The notes under the pieces are model-generated. The model worked only from the letters and a program-made list of their open reading frames with translations. It had not been told where the DNA came from and made no database searches. Source: Oppiella nova (taxonomy: Eukaryota; Arthropoda; Arachnida; Sarcoptiformes; Oppiidae). Taken from it: a DNA stretch of 64,000 nt. How positions within the stretch are numbered: the first letter of the stretch is position 1; every line of letters begins with the position of its first letter. Of the stretch, positions 37,501-45,832 are shown in pieces. The stretch spans positions 62,001 through 126,000 of the forward strand of contig CAJPVJ010000003.1 in assembly GCA_905397405.1 (NCBI GenBank), written 5' to 3'. Made by a program: the position numbers and the translations under genes.

Positions 37501-38166
37501 TTATGATCTGAATAATCGTGAATATAAAGTTTCATGCGACATACTTAACATCGCATAATTGGGCAAAGCACTACTTAACTCATCATCTTCTAAGGCCAAG
37601 GCACGCACTATGGCTTGAGGAATTAAGCCATGTAAATGCCACAAAATTCTTTGACCACTCATTTGCCCTAAAGGGACAGTTTTAACCGCACCTAGCACTT
37701 GGTTTTCTAAAACAGTAAAGCTATATGCTGTCAGCACATCCACCAGATTAAGTTTTAATGTTCCGCATAAATGTGCATAAACAGGGACAAAACCAAACTG
37801 CTTTTTAATCTCAGGTTGCTGTTTTAAAACATCACGAATCCAAGCATTCAAAGAAAATGCCAACTGCTGAGATTCAGCCCGTAATTCTTTCGACTCACGG
37901 CTCGCTTTATAAAAGTTAGCCCAATTTAAAAATTCAGCTTCGTCTAAATAATGTTGCATCAGACGTTTTAAAACGGGGAGTTCAAACCTAACCAGCAACA
38001 TTTCCAGTACTTCTTCAAAATAAGCAATACTGCTTGCTTCATCATGAATCAAGCCTTGATCAATCGCACTTTCCACCCCTTGCGAATAACAATATGCACC
38101 TATCGGTAAAGCTGTCGATGACAGGGTCAATAGACTTAATAGTTGCGATGCGTTAGTGATGGACAT
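37501..38166 (-). CDS. ureF: Urease accessory protein UreF
   Basis: A 221-residue helical UreF protein, recognised by [21 protein letters not shown] near residues 10-30 (in two parts) and [12 protein letters not shown] near 168. It bridges UreD and UreG. Its start lies inside the 3' end of ureE (14-base overlap), indicating coupling. Confidence 0.95.
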   Translation of the reverse strand: MSITNASQLLSLLTLSSTALPIGAYCYSQGVESAIDQGLIHDEASSIAYFEEVLEMLLVRFELPVLKRLMQHYLDEAEFLNWANFYKASRESKELRAESQQLAFSLNAWIRDVLKQQPEIKKQFGFVPVYAHLCGTLKLNLVDVLTAYSFTVLENQVLGAVKTVPLGQMSGQRILWHLHGLIPQAIVRALALEDDELSSALPNYAMLSMSHETLYSRLFRS

Positions 38167-38635
38167 GATGTAAAGCCTTAATCGGGCTTAAACGATGATC
38201 ATGCTGATGTTGTGCATATGCCCCACTTTCAGGTTCAAATGGATGTTCAACTTCATCTACTGTCAGCCCTAAACCTTGGATCATTTCTGCAAGGACATGA
38301 TCAGGCTCAAAATAAAGTGCTGTTGGGGTAAGCATTAACGGAACATGGCGATTTCCCAGATGATATGCAGCTTTAAGTAAGTCAAAACTATGCAGCGCCG
38401 AAACTTGCATTAATTTTTCAGCTTTGGCATCTACACGTAACACTTCACCTTGTTCAGTTGCAATATAAGAACCACTACGCAAAATGCCTGTACGTGGTAA
38501 ATCCGCACCAATATCGCGCCCATTATTTAAAGTTGCACGAAAACGGCTCTTTTGCCGAGTATTAAAAGTCAATTCAATACTTTCAGCCTCAATGTTTGAC
38601 TCTATATGGTCTAGACGTTGCGTATAAATTTTCAT
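38153..38635 (-). CDS. ureE: Urease nickel metallochaperone UreE
   Basis: A 160-residue UreE, the nickel carrier for UreG. The typical start [12 protein letters not shown] and the central LGNRHVPL motif are present. The C-terminus is histidine-rich ([19 protein letters not shown]), a nickel-binding tail. The open frame extends 14 codons further to 38677, but the ATG at 38635 with GGA about 6 bases upstream gives the usual N-terminus. As the promoter-proximal gene it leads an E-F-G-J-D-A-B-C operon. Confidence 0.95.
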   Translation of the reverse strand: MKIYTQRLDHIESNIEAESIELTFNTRQKSRFRATLNNGRDIGADLPRTGILRSGSYIATEQGEVLRVDAKAEKLMQVSALHSFDLLKAAYHLGNRHVPLMLTPTALYFEPDHVLAEMIQGLGLTVDEVEHPFEPESGAYAQHQHDHRLSPIKALHHVHH

Positions 38636-38677
38636 ACTGATCCACTTATCTATGGCACTTGATTTAAAATGTTCCAA

Positions 38678-39006
38678 ATTGATGCCAAAATTTTATTCAT
38701 AAATATCGGTTTGCATTAAATTAAAGCATTTATCATGCCAGTTTTTAGAATCGTAAGAATTCAAAATGCATCATATTTAGAACGCTAACCTAAAACCGGA
38801 GTTCAAATTTACATGAGCGAGATTTCAATAAAAAATCAGGACAATTAAACGTTACAAAATAAAACCATAATAAAATTATGTGTATTTCACAAAAGCTTGA
38901 AATAACACACTTTTGATCAACTAAAATTCTCATCGACAATTTGCGACTAACAGCGCAATGTGGTATCAATGAATAAATAATCAGACAAAAGAGAGAGAAA
39001 CTTATA
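38678..39006. other. Divergent AT-rich gap before the urease operon and the UspA genes
   Basis: About 330 bases with no supported gene. It should contain the urease-operon promoter (minus) and the uspA promoter (plus). No clear hexamer pair or operator stands out. Confidence 0.4.
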
Positions 39007-39468
39007 ATGGCTTATCAACACATACTGCTTGCTGTAGATGACTCTCCTATTTCTTATGCTGCACTTGAACATGCAGAGAAAATTGCACTTGCTTTTAACT
39101 GTAAAATTACTGTGATGAGTGTGATCGCAGTTGATCCTTTTAAAGGCGTCGATTTTTATAAAATAGCGCCTGCTGTAACTCAATATTTATTTGAAGCTGA
39201 AAAAAATGCTTTAGCACGTTTAAAAGATATTCAAGAAACTTTAGTTCACCATGGTGTAACAACAGTAGATACCAAAGTGGTGCGTGAAGTTCCTCCTGCT
39301 ACTGGAATTTTAGATGTTGCAGATGAACTCAATGTGGACCTTATTGTGATGGGTTCCCATGGACGTACTGGTCTGAAGAAATTCTTCTTAGGGAGTGTTG
39401 CACAAGAAGTGTTGTCTATTTCTCCACTGCCTGTGTTGATTATTAAATCTACCCAAGAAGAAGCTTAA
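39007..39468 (+). CDS. UspA-family universal stress protein (copy 1)
   Basis: A 153-residue cytosolic UspA protein with an N-terminal ILLAVDDSP and the nucleotide-binding GSHGRTGLKKFFLGS near 117-131. The G-x2-G-x9-G(S/T) pattern predicts ATP binding. The neighbouring copy follows after 35 bases and the two are about half identical by eye, pointing to tandem duplication. Such proteins are induced by growth arrest and stress. Confidence 0.92.
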   Translation: MAYQHILLAVDDSPISYAALEHAEKIALAFNCKITVMSVIAVDPFKGVDFYKIAPAVTQYLFEAEKNALARLKDIQETLVHHGVTTVDTKVVREVPPATGILDVADELNVDLIVMGSHGRTGLKKFFLGSVAQEVLSISPLPVLIIKSTQEEA

Positions 39469-39503
39469 TTTTTATTTGAAATGTTAATTAAAAAGGTGTG
39501 ATT

Positions 39504-39947
39504 ATGAGTTATCAAAATATTCTTGTCCCAGTTGACGGTTCTGACATTTCTTTTTCTGCATTAAAACATGCTGCTGCGATTGCAAAAGCCTTTGGAAGCA
39601 AAGTCACTGCGATCAGTGTCGTTGCTGAAGACCCTTTTGCTGCTGCTGATTTTTACTATTCGCCAGATATGTTAAAAGATTACATTCAAGAAGCAATTAA
39701 AAATGCGGAAGAAGGTTTGAGTAAAGCCAAACAATTGGCTGAACAGCAAGGTGTTCAAATTGATACACAAGTCGTGAGAGACTCGGTTGCAGCAGAAACC
39801 ATCATTAAAACTGCTGAATCATTACATACAGATTTAATTATCATGGGATCACATGGGCGTAAAGGCTTCCAAAAGTTTTTCTTAGGCAGCTTTGCGCAAG
39901 ATGTACTGGGTCAAACCAAACTCCCTGTATTGATTGTTAAACAGTGA
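39504..39947 (+). CDS. UspA-family universal stress protein (copy 2)
   Basis: A 147-residue UspA protein opening MSYQNILVPVDGSD and carrying GSHGRKGFQKFFLGS near 115-129. The frame can be extended to GTG at 39498. The ATG at 39504 has AAAGG 7 bases upstream and matches the sister protein's start. It shares a transcript with copy 1 and is followed by a strong terminator. Confidence 0.92.
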   Translation: MSYQNILVPVDGSDISFSALKHAAAIAKAFGSKVTAISVVAEDPFAAADFYYSPDMLKDYIQEAIKNAEEGLSKAKQLAEQQGVQIDTQVVRDSVAAETIIKTAESLHTDLIIMGSHGRKGFQKFFLGSFAQDVLGQTKLPVLIVKQ

Positions 39948-39965
39948 TTGATTAAATTACCAAAT

Positions 39966-39996
39966 AAATAAAACCCAGTTTAACTGGGTTTTATTT
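39966..39996. terminator. Bidirectional terminator between uspA and a small minus-strand gene
   Basis: AAATAAAACCCAG / CTGGGTTTTATTT, a 13-bp stem with Ts on both strands. It closes the uspA pair and probably also the minus-strand gene at 40034. Confidence 0.85.
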
Positions 39997-40033
39997 ATGC
40001 AATGTCCATATCAAAGATAACTTAGGAAAATTA

Positions 40034-40267
40034 TTAAACTGCGATAACTTTGACTAAAATGGTTTGAGATTCTTCAAAATCATCAAAAATTTGCTTACGG
40101 CTAAGTTCTTTGGACTTTACTTTAAAATTATGATTTTGATAGTGAATGATCTCAGGTATTTGATCAAAATAATTTCCTTCGGCTTCAATACTTTCTTCAA
40201 ATAAGGCTGTGCCAAGCTGATATTCTCTACTTTTTAAGACAACATACTTAACAGTCGTTTTCATCAT
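40034..40267 (-). CDS. Small conserved-looking hypothetical protein
   Basis: A 77-residue protein starting MMKTTVKYVVLKSREYQ, not recognised. It is charged and strand/helix mixed, with no signal peptide or membrane segment. A good GGAG site lies 5 bases before the ATG at 40267 (8 before the second ATG), which argues for real translation. A GTG two codons earlier opens the longest frame. It ends at the bidirectional terminator near 39980. Confidence 0.6.
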   Translation of the reverse strand: MMKTTVKYVVLKSREYQLGTALFEESIEAEGNYFDQIPEIIHYQNHNFKVKSKELSRKQIFDDFEESQTILVKVIAV

Positions 40268-40370
40268 TCGCACTCCATTTTCATATGCACTTTATTTTTA
40301 TTTATATCACTTTTTGACGCATTTGAAATATAAAAATTCATCATATTGCATAGTAATTCTACAATTGGCC

Positions 40371-40405
40371 CAAAAAAGGAAAACCCACCTGTTGAGAAGT
40401 GGGTT
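40371..40405 (-). terminator. Orphan minus-strand terminator
   Basis: AACCCAC / GTGGGTT stem with a 10-base loop, then TTTTCC followed by six Ts on the minus strand. No annotated minus-strand gene lies upstream of it, so it may end an unannotated small RNA from 40405-40660. Confidence 0.6.
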
Positions 40406-40661
40406 GACTGCATATTTACAGACTTTACGCTGATTATTCTTTTAACTTTCTTTGATTGTTATTTGATGCTTATTCTTGGCTTTTGTTGTTTGTGCAATCA
40501 TTATGGCAAATGAATATGACAAACTTATTTCAACTCAGCGTTCTTTTGATTAATTTTGTCTCTGACAAGCCATATGGAGCTAACATCATGATTTATATTT
40601 AAAAAAATTAAAAAAATAATTAAATTTATGACTCGATATGCTTATTTTTTATTTGATTTTC
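40406..40661. other. Unassigned AT-rich intergenic stretch, possible small RNA template
   Basis: With the flanks this makes a gene-free gap of about 460 bases. Only very short frames are present; the minus strand has 19-codon frames such as one starting MIAQTTKAKN, with no convincing ribosome site. The only strong signal is the terminator at 40371-40405. Confidence 0.35.
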
Positions 40662-40689
40662 TTGCAAATTCCCTCAATTCACTTATAGT
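40662..40689 (+). promoter_or_regulatory. Promoter of the PncC-like gene
   Basis: TTGCAA at 40662-40667 and TATAGT at 40684-40689, spacer 16 bases, about 40 bases before the ATG at 40730. Confidence 0.45.
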
Positions 40690-40729
40690 TAAATTATTGA
40701 ATATAAATAATTAATTTAGAGTCATACCA

Positions 40730-41209
40730 ATGCTTTTAAAACAATGTTGTGATCTGCTTGAAAGAAAGAATTTAACAGTCGCATTTATTGAAAGTGCAAG
40801 TTCTGGTTATTTATCCAGCCAATTTTCGATCTATAAAAATAGTGGTGCAGATATTTTATTAGGTGGCTTAGTCAGTTACGACCCTTCTATTAAAATTTCA
40901 ATTTTACAGATAGATCCATCCCTCATCGAAAAATATAGCGCTGAATCAGTTGAAGTCACTAAAGCGATGGCAATTCAAGGGAAAAAGCTCTTTAGCGCTG
41001 CAGATATCGTTGTCAGTTGTACCGGCTTACTTAAACCTGGTGGTAGTGCTAGTATTGAAAAACCAGAAGGTACTTTTTTTATCTCAGTCCATTATCAAAA
41101 CACATTGTCGAATTTTAAATATTTTATTGAAGGTGAGCCGTTGACTCGTTTAAATCAATTAACTGAAAATGTAGCAAAGGAAATATTAAAAATCTTAAAT
41201 TTTGTTTAA
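40730..41209 (+). CDS. CinA C-terminal-domain (PncC-like) protein with altered active-site motif
   Basis: A 159-residue protein with the CinA C-terminal fold, whose members are nicotinamide-mononucleotide deamidases. Family signs are GGLVSYDPSIK near 44-54, SVEVTKAMAIQGKKLF and SCTGLLKPGGSA with EKPEGTFFISV. The usual ESCTGG motif reads ESASSG near residue 22. The cysteine and first glycine are replaced, though the first serine stays. It may have changed or lost activity. It is a single-gene unit with its own promoter. Confidence 0.78.
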   Translation: MLLKQCCDLLERKNLTVAFIESASSGYLSSQFSIYKNSGADILLGGLVSYDPSIKISILQIDPSLIEKYSAESVEVTKAMAIQGKKLFSAADIVVSCTGLLKPGGSASIEKPEGTFFISVHYQNTLSNFKYFIEGEPLTRLNQLTENVAKEILKILNFV

Positions 41210-41338
41210 GATTTATGCTATGCCTTAACTGAAATACAAATTACTGAAATATTTAATTCACTTTTTAACTAAAAAGCGGTAAATTTTACATAGATTATCA
41301 ACATATCAATAACACAAATGAACTTATTAGGAAGCGGT

Positions 41339-41812
41339 ATGAAACTTCAATTTGCGGTAATTTCTTCTTTAGCATGTTTAACTTTGGCGGGTTGTGCTGG
41401 CTCTTATCCAGAAAGAGTTGTTACAAAAGGCCCTTTAATCTGTGAAGCAAATGAAGTTTGCCCTGAACTTTCTATGCGTTGGAAAGATGAAGTCCGTGAT
41501 GGCTTTAAAATCACAGCAGAAATTAACAATCCAACAAAATATGATATTACCCAATTTGTCTTCTTAGTGGATGGTCAGCCATATACATATTCAACCATTA
41601 ACACGACACAATATGCGGGTACAGTTTCATCAAACTCGATTAATGTTCCTGTCAGCTTTCTTAACTCATTCCGTAATGGTAAAGAAATTTCACTTAAATT
41701 GGTAACCAATCAGGGTGATGTTGAACGTTCAATCTTAAAGGCAGATGGTCAACAGTCTTCTGCGTATCTGACGTTCTTAAAAGGTTATACAGGCCAAATT
41801 GTTACTCAATAA
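41339..41812 (+). CDS. YcfL-like (DUF1425) lipoprotein
   Basis: A 157-residue lipoprotein. The signal sequence MKLQFAVISSLACLTLAGC ends in the lipobox LAGC, predicting lipidation at C19. The mature part (KDEVRDGFKITAEINNPTKYD) fits the DUF1425/YcfL beta-sandwich family. The frame extends to 41318, but the ATG at 41339 has AGGAAG right upstream and starts the signal correctly. It is monocistronic with a strong terminator. Confidence 0.8.
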   Translation: MKLQFAVISSLACLTLAGCAGSYPERVVTKGPLICEANEVCPELSMRWKDEVRDGFKITAEINNPTKYDITQFVFLVDGQPYTYSTINTTQYAGTVSSNSINVPVSFLNSFRNGKEISLKLVTNQGDVERSILKADGQQSSAYLTFLKGYTGQIVTQ

Positions 41813-41832
41813 GACTGAGCAGCATAGATATA

Positions 41833-41860
41833 AAAAACCAGACAAAATGTCTGGTTTTTT
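41833..41860. terminator. Strong bidirectional terminator after the lipoprotein gene
   Basis: AAAAACCAGACA / TGTCTGGTTTTT, 12-bp stem and 3-base loop, with Ts on the plus side (41855-41860). Confidence 0.9.
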
Positions 41861-41969
41861 ATTCAAAATCTTTAACTTAAAATAATGAATCCAAGATCAT
41901 TCAGCTAAATTTGTTGAGCAACAACTATTAAGTAAAAAAAATCATTTGAAATTTACCCTAATAATTAAA

Positions 41970-41991
41970 GGTATTTCAAAACTAAAATACC
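41970..41991 (-). terminator. Weak terminator candidate of aroC
   Basis: GGTATTT / AAATACC stem with an 8-base loop, then TTTAATTATT on the minus strand, 23 bases after the aroC stop. Confidence 0.4.
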
Positions 41992-42014
41992 CTCTCTTAT
42001 CTCAAATATATTTG

Positions 42015-43109
42015 CTATTTAGGTTCAATTGGGGCAAATGGTGCAACCACATCCGCATTTTGTGCACGATGACGCATAAAATGGTCCATCAATACAATGG
42101 CAAGCATGGCTTCAGCAATAGGTGTCGCACGCACGCCCACACAAGGATCATGACGACCTTTGGTGAGTACATCTGTATCTTCACGATCTAGATTAATGGT
42201 TTTCCCTGGTGTAGTAATACTTGCGGTTGGTTTTAACGCAATCGCTACACGGATGGTTTGGCCTGAAGAAATACCACCGAGAATACCACCAGCATGATTG
42301 GCTAAAAACCCATCTGTGCTAAGTTCATCACGGGTTTCATGGCCAAATTGTTCTGCAACTGCAAAACCATCACCAATTTCAACACCCTTCACCGCATTGA
42401 TTGACATCATGGCATGGGCAATATCAGCATCTAAACGATCAAATACGGGTTCACCCCAACCTACAGGTACTTTTTCGGCAAGGATCTCAAGCTTTGCACC
42501 ACAACTGGTCCCCTGTTCACGTAGTGATGTCACCAGCGCCTCAAAACGTGGAACTGCATTGACATCACCACAGAAAAACGGATTATTCGGGACTTCATTC
42601 CAATCTAAAGCTTGTGCTTTTTCTGTACCAATTTGCGTCACATGACCACGAATCACTATCGCAAATTTCTCAAAAAGAAATTTCTTTGCAATCGCACCCG
42701 CTGCCACACGCATCGCCGTTTCACGTGCACTTGAACGACCACCACCACGATAATCACGGAAACCATACTTTTGCGTATAGGTGTAATCTGCATGGCCTGG
42801 ACGGAAAGTTTGCGCAATATTGCCATAATCTTTAGATTTTTGATCTGTATTACGGATCAATAAACCAATTGAAGTTCCTGTCGTTTTACCTTCAAAAACT
42901 CCAGAAATGATTTCAACCTCATCTGGCTCTTTACGTTGAGTGGCAAACTTAGACGTTCCCGGTTTACGACGATCTAAATCAATTTGTAAATCTTCAGCAG
43001 ATAATTCAAGACCCGGTGGCACACCGTCAACAATTGCCATCAAGCCTACGCCGTGAGATTCACCACAAGTCGTTACACGGAAGAGTTGTCCAATACTGTT
43101 ACCTGCCAT
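42015..43109 (-). CDS. aroC: Chorismate synthase
   Basis: A 364-residue chorismate synthase, last common step of aromatic synthesis (EPSP to chorismate, needing reduced FMN). Signatures are [20 protein letters not shown] at the N-terminus, [25 protein letters not shown] near 117-132 and a final [18 protein letters not shown]. It lies 12 bases after prmB on the same strand, and a weak terminator follows. Confidence 0.97.
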   Translation of the reverse strand: MAGNSIGQLFRVTTCGESHGVGLMAIVDGVPPGLELSAEDLQIDLDRRKPGTSKFATQRKEPDEVEIISGVFEGKTTGTSIGLLIRNTDQKSKDYGNIAQTFRPGHADYTYTQKYGFRDYRGGGRSSARETAMRVAAGAIAKKFLFEKFAIVIRGHVTQIGTEKAQALDWNEVPNNPFFCGDVNAVPRFEALVTSLREQGTSCGAKLEILAEKVPVGWGEPVFDRLDADIAHAMMSINAVKGVEIGDGFAVAEQFGHETRDELSTDGFLANHAGGILGGISSGQTIRVAIALKPTASITTPGKTINLDREDTDVLTKGRHDPCVGVRATPIAEAMLAIVLMDHFMRHRAQNADVVAPFAPIEPK

Positions 43110-43121
43110 GCTTACGACTCC

Positions 43122-44132
43122 TTAAGCTTGAATAGATTGAATAAATAAATCACGGAATGTACGACATTGTTCAGCAGTCAAAGCAAAAATACCTGTACCG
43201 CCTTTTTGGAACTGTAACCAGTAAAAATCAATCGTATTAAAATTCTGTTTCATTGCCCATTCTGAGTTACCCACTTCAATTACGATTAAACCGTCTTCAG
43301 TTAAATAATCAGCAGCTTGAGCCAACATTTTTCGAACTAAATCCAAACCATCTTGACCCGCAGCTAAAGCAAGTTCAGGCTCATGATGAAATTCATCCGG
43401 GAGATCTGCCATATCTTCGGCATCCACATAGGGTGGATTTGAAACGATCAAATCATATTGATTTTCAGCTGGAATTTTGGCAAACAAATCAGACTCAAGC
43501 AAAGCCACCTGATATTGCTTATTGTGATGCTCCGCATTAATAGAAGCCACTTCTAATGCTTCTTTAGAAATATCAGTTGCATCTACTTCTGAATCAGGGA
43601 ATGCATATGCCAGCGCGATCGCAATACAACCTGAACCCGTACACATATCTAAGATACGCTGTGGTGTTTTAGGATTTGGGTTTTCAGGTAAATTATTCAC
43701 GCCTGCACGCGTTTGCCCATTTTCATCTAAACAATAAGGTGCAAAACGGTTTTCGATCAATTCAGCAATTGGTGAACGAGGAATTAACACACGCTCATCA
43801 ACATAGAATGGCTTACCAAAGAAATAAGAGAGGTTAAGTAAATAAGAGGTTGGAATTCTTTCATTTACACGACGTTCGAGTAGATTTAAAAACTCAGCTT
43901 TTTCACTTGGCAATAATTTTGAATCTAAAATTTCAGCATCCGCCTTCCATTCCAAAGAAAGCGTTTGTAAAACCAAGGCAGAACTTTCTGCGAAATAATC
44001 TTCTGTACCTTGACCCAAATGTGCATCGTATTGACGTAAAGCTGTAACCCCAAAACGAATAAAATCACGAATTGTTGATAGGTTTTCAGCAGCTTCCTGT
44101 AAATGTTCAGGGCTAATAGTCGGTCGATCCAC
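43122..44132 (-). CDS. prmB: Ribosomal protein L3 (N5)-glutamine methyltransferase
   Basis: A 336-residue class I SAM-dependent methyltransferase. The SAM-binding ILDMCTGSGCIAIALA is near residue 165 and the catalytic NPPY lies in DLIVSNPPYVDAEDM near 236. The N-terminal helical domain fits PrmB, which methylates a glutamine of L3, rather than PrmC; the length of about 300-340 also fits. The prmB-aroC order is known in gammaproteobacteria. Confidence 0.93.
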   Translation of the reverse strand: MDRPTISPEHLQEAAENLSTIRDFIRFGVTALRQYDAHLGQGTEDYFAESSALVLQTLSLEWKADAEILDSKLLPSEKAEFLNLLERRVNERIPTSYLLNLSYFFGKPFYVDERVLIPRSPIAELIENRFAPYCLDENGQTRAGVNNLPENPNPKTPQRILDMCTGSGCIAIALAYAFPDSEVDATDISKEALEVASINAEHHNKQYQVALLESDLFAKIPAENQYDLIVSNPPYVDAEDMADLPDEFHHEPELALAAGQDGLDLVRKMLAQAADYLTEDGLIVIEVGNSEWAMKQNFNTIDFYWLQFQKGGTGIFALTAEQCRTFRDLFIQSIQA

Positions 44133-44246
44133 TTAAGGTTTCTCCAAGGTCATATTTTTAAACGCCTTATGATACCTTGTTTTGCATGACATTTATAATG
44201 CTTTACGACAATTTACTTAGCAATTATTTTATAGCGCAATAAAGCA

Positions 44247-44630
44247 CTATAAACGATAGCTTTGTTTCTCTAACATATTGGCTCTATTGACTGATTGTTT
44301 GAGGGCACAATTGTAATACTTCATTTTATAATCATCAGAAACTGATTTATTTGACTCATCACACTGTTGATCTCGAAGTTTAAACCATTGTTTTTGATAT
44401 TTCCTTTGAGCTTTCTGTTGCTTGTCTGTATACAGGTCCAGTGTCTGTTTAAATAATGATTTCAAACGATCATCTTGCTTACTCAACTCTGTTTTCATAC
44501 AGCTGGCAAGTGTTGCCGAGCTTGAACCTGCCGAATTCATACAGCTTAAATAGTCTGAGCTATAACCGATCGCCTGCGTGTGCATCGGCAATAATACAAC
44601 TAAACTGATACCCCAATACTTTAAATACAT
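44247..44630 (-). CDS. Exported LprI/DUF1311-like protein
   Basis: A 127-residue secreted protein with a signal peptide ending near MHTQAIG. Four cysteines are set as in DUF1311/LprI-type proteins: C30, C44, then C(D)E and C near 90 and 107. The consensus EL.KQDDRLKSLFKQTLD and KQWFKLRDQQCDE is present. LprI relatives bind lysozyme, but the function here is not established. Confidence 0.75.
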   Translation of the reverse strand: MYLKYWGISLVVLLPMHTQAIGYSSDYLSCMNSAGSSSATLASCMKTELSKQDDRLKSLFKQTLDLYTDKQQKAQRKYQKQWFKLRDQQCDESNKSVSDDYKMKYYNCALKQSVNRANMLEKQSYRL

Positions 44631-44817
44631 CCAATTCCCCTATCCCAAAATCATTATTTTAATCCAAATACTTTTAATCAAAAGAACTAAGGCACTGATT
44701 AGCAACAATCCCTTATGTAAAAGAGTGTAAAAGATTTGAAACTAAATACAATCATTGCAGATAAATTATTGTTAAAACTTGATTTAAAACAATCACCACT
44801 GTGAAAAATCTCGCCGA

Positions 44818-45192
44818 CTATTGACTGATGGATGTGACTACACCATTTTTTAATGAAATTAAGCCTAGTTCTGGATAATACCAAAGCTCGTCTTTACCTC
44901 TATTTGAGCTAAACGAACGTTTCTTTTCAGGAGCTCCCCAACGGATCGTTTTAATCACTTGATCTCCAGACATTCCGACTTTCGGCTCACGTGTGGATTT
45001 CCATTGTTCATATTTTTGACGATCAGTTAACGATTTTTGAGAGTAATTGATATTATTTTTAGCCACTGTACCCGCACAAGGTTTACTTTGATATACGGTA
45101 TTTCCTTTATATACACAGGTATAAGCTTTAGCTAAAGTCGTAGGGATATAAAATAACAGCCAAAGTCCTAAAATTTTTTTCACAATGCACAT
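44818..45192 (-). CDS. Exported DUF4124-like protein
   Basis: A 124-residue secreted protein with signal peptide LGLWLLFYIPTTLAKA (cut near residue 22). The motif YTCVYKGNTVYQSKPC near 24-39 matches the short DUF4124-type domain. The C-terminal part MSGDQVIKTIRWGAPEKK resembles the SmpA/BamE-like fold that often follows it. The function is unknown. It stands alone. Confidence 0.7.
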   Translation of the reverse strand: MCIVKKILGLWLLFYIPTTLAKAYTCVYKGNTVYQSKPCAGTVAKNNINYSQKSLTDRQKYEQWKSTREPKVGMSGDQVIKTIRWGAPEKKRSFSSNRGKDELWYYPELGLISLKNGVVTSISQ

Positions 45193-45375
45193 AATTTTTT
45201 AGATTTATTTTCAAGCCTATTATTGTATATTTTTAAAACAAATCAATCTTCATGGTTATAAAATATAAACTTATTTGTGGCAAAATTGCTGAGATTGAGT
45301 AGTTAACTTGAAATTGGCTCATTTCACCTTTATATATACAACAAGTTTTTAAATATTTATGAATTTAGTCAATTT

Positions 45376-45681
45376 ATGAGCTACAAACATAATAACCTCA
45401 TGGCGATGCGTCAGTCATGGTGGGATGATGAATCCACTCCAAATGTCAAAATTGAAAAGCAGTTTTTTCAACAAACCCTCACTGAACAAGGTGTTTACGA
45501 AGCGCCTTCTCTAGACGATGTAAAATATTTTTTCTTTAGCTTGCCCAGCATTATCATTGTTAAAGGCTATGCGCTGGGCTTTACTAATCAAAGCGTTAAA
45601 GATCTGATCATTAATTACATTGCTTCAAATAAGCAAGGTTTAATACTCCGCAAAGAGCTTAAAATCCAATTTAGAATGTAA
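45376..45681 (+). CDS. Hypothetical protein, family not recognised
   Basis: A 101-residue protein, MSYKHNNLMAMRQSWWDD at the start. Hydrophobic residues are moderate (YFFFSLPSIIIVKGYALGF around 50-68), but it lacks a clear membrane anchor. It is isolated, with about 180 bases upstream and 150 downstream. I see no convincing ribosome site, yet the length and codon pattern suggest a real gene. Confidence 0.5.
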   Translation: MSYKHNNLMAMRQSWWDDESTPNVKIEKQFFQQTLTEQGVYEAPSLDDVKYFFFSLPSIIIVKGYALGFTNQSVKDLIINYIASNKQGLILRKELKIQFRM

Positions 45682-45832
45682 ATTTTAATATTGCTTAGGC
45701 TATTTTGATGGAATTAATTTAATTCCCCCATTCAGCGAATTGAACTGTTTAAATACAGTCATTCCATGTAATATTCCTTACAATTAGTCATCTTTTTATC
45801 TTTTCGAATCTCTTATAAAGGATTTTATCTTC

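Noticed and set aside
42298-42645. 115-codon plus-strand frame
   Set aside because: Antisense to aroC, a certain gene; no independent signal.
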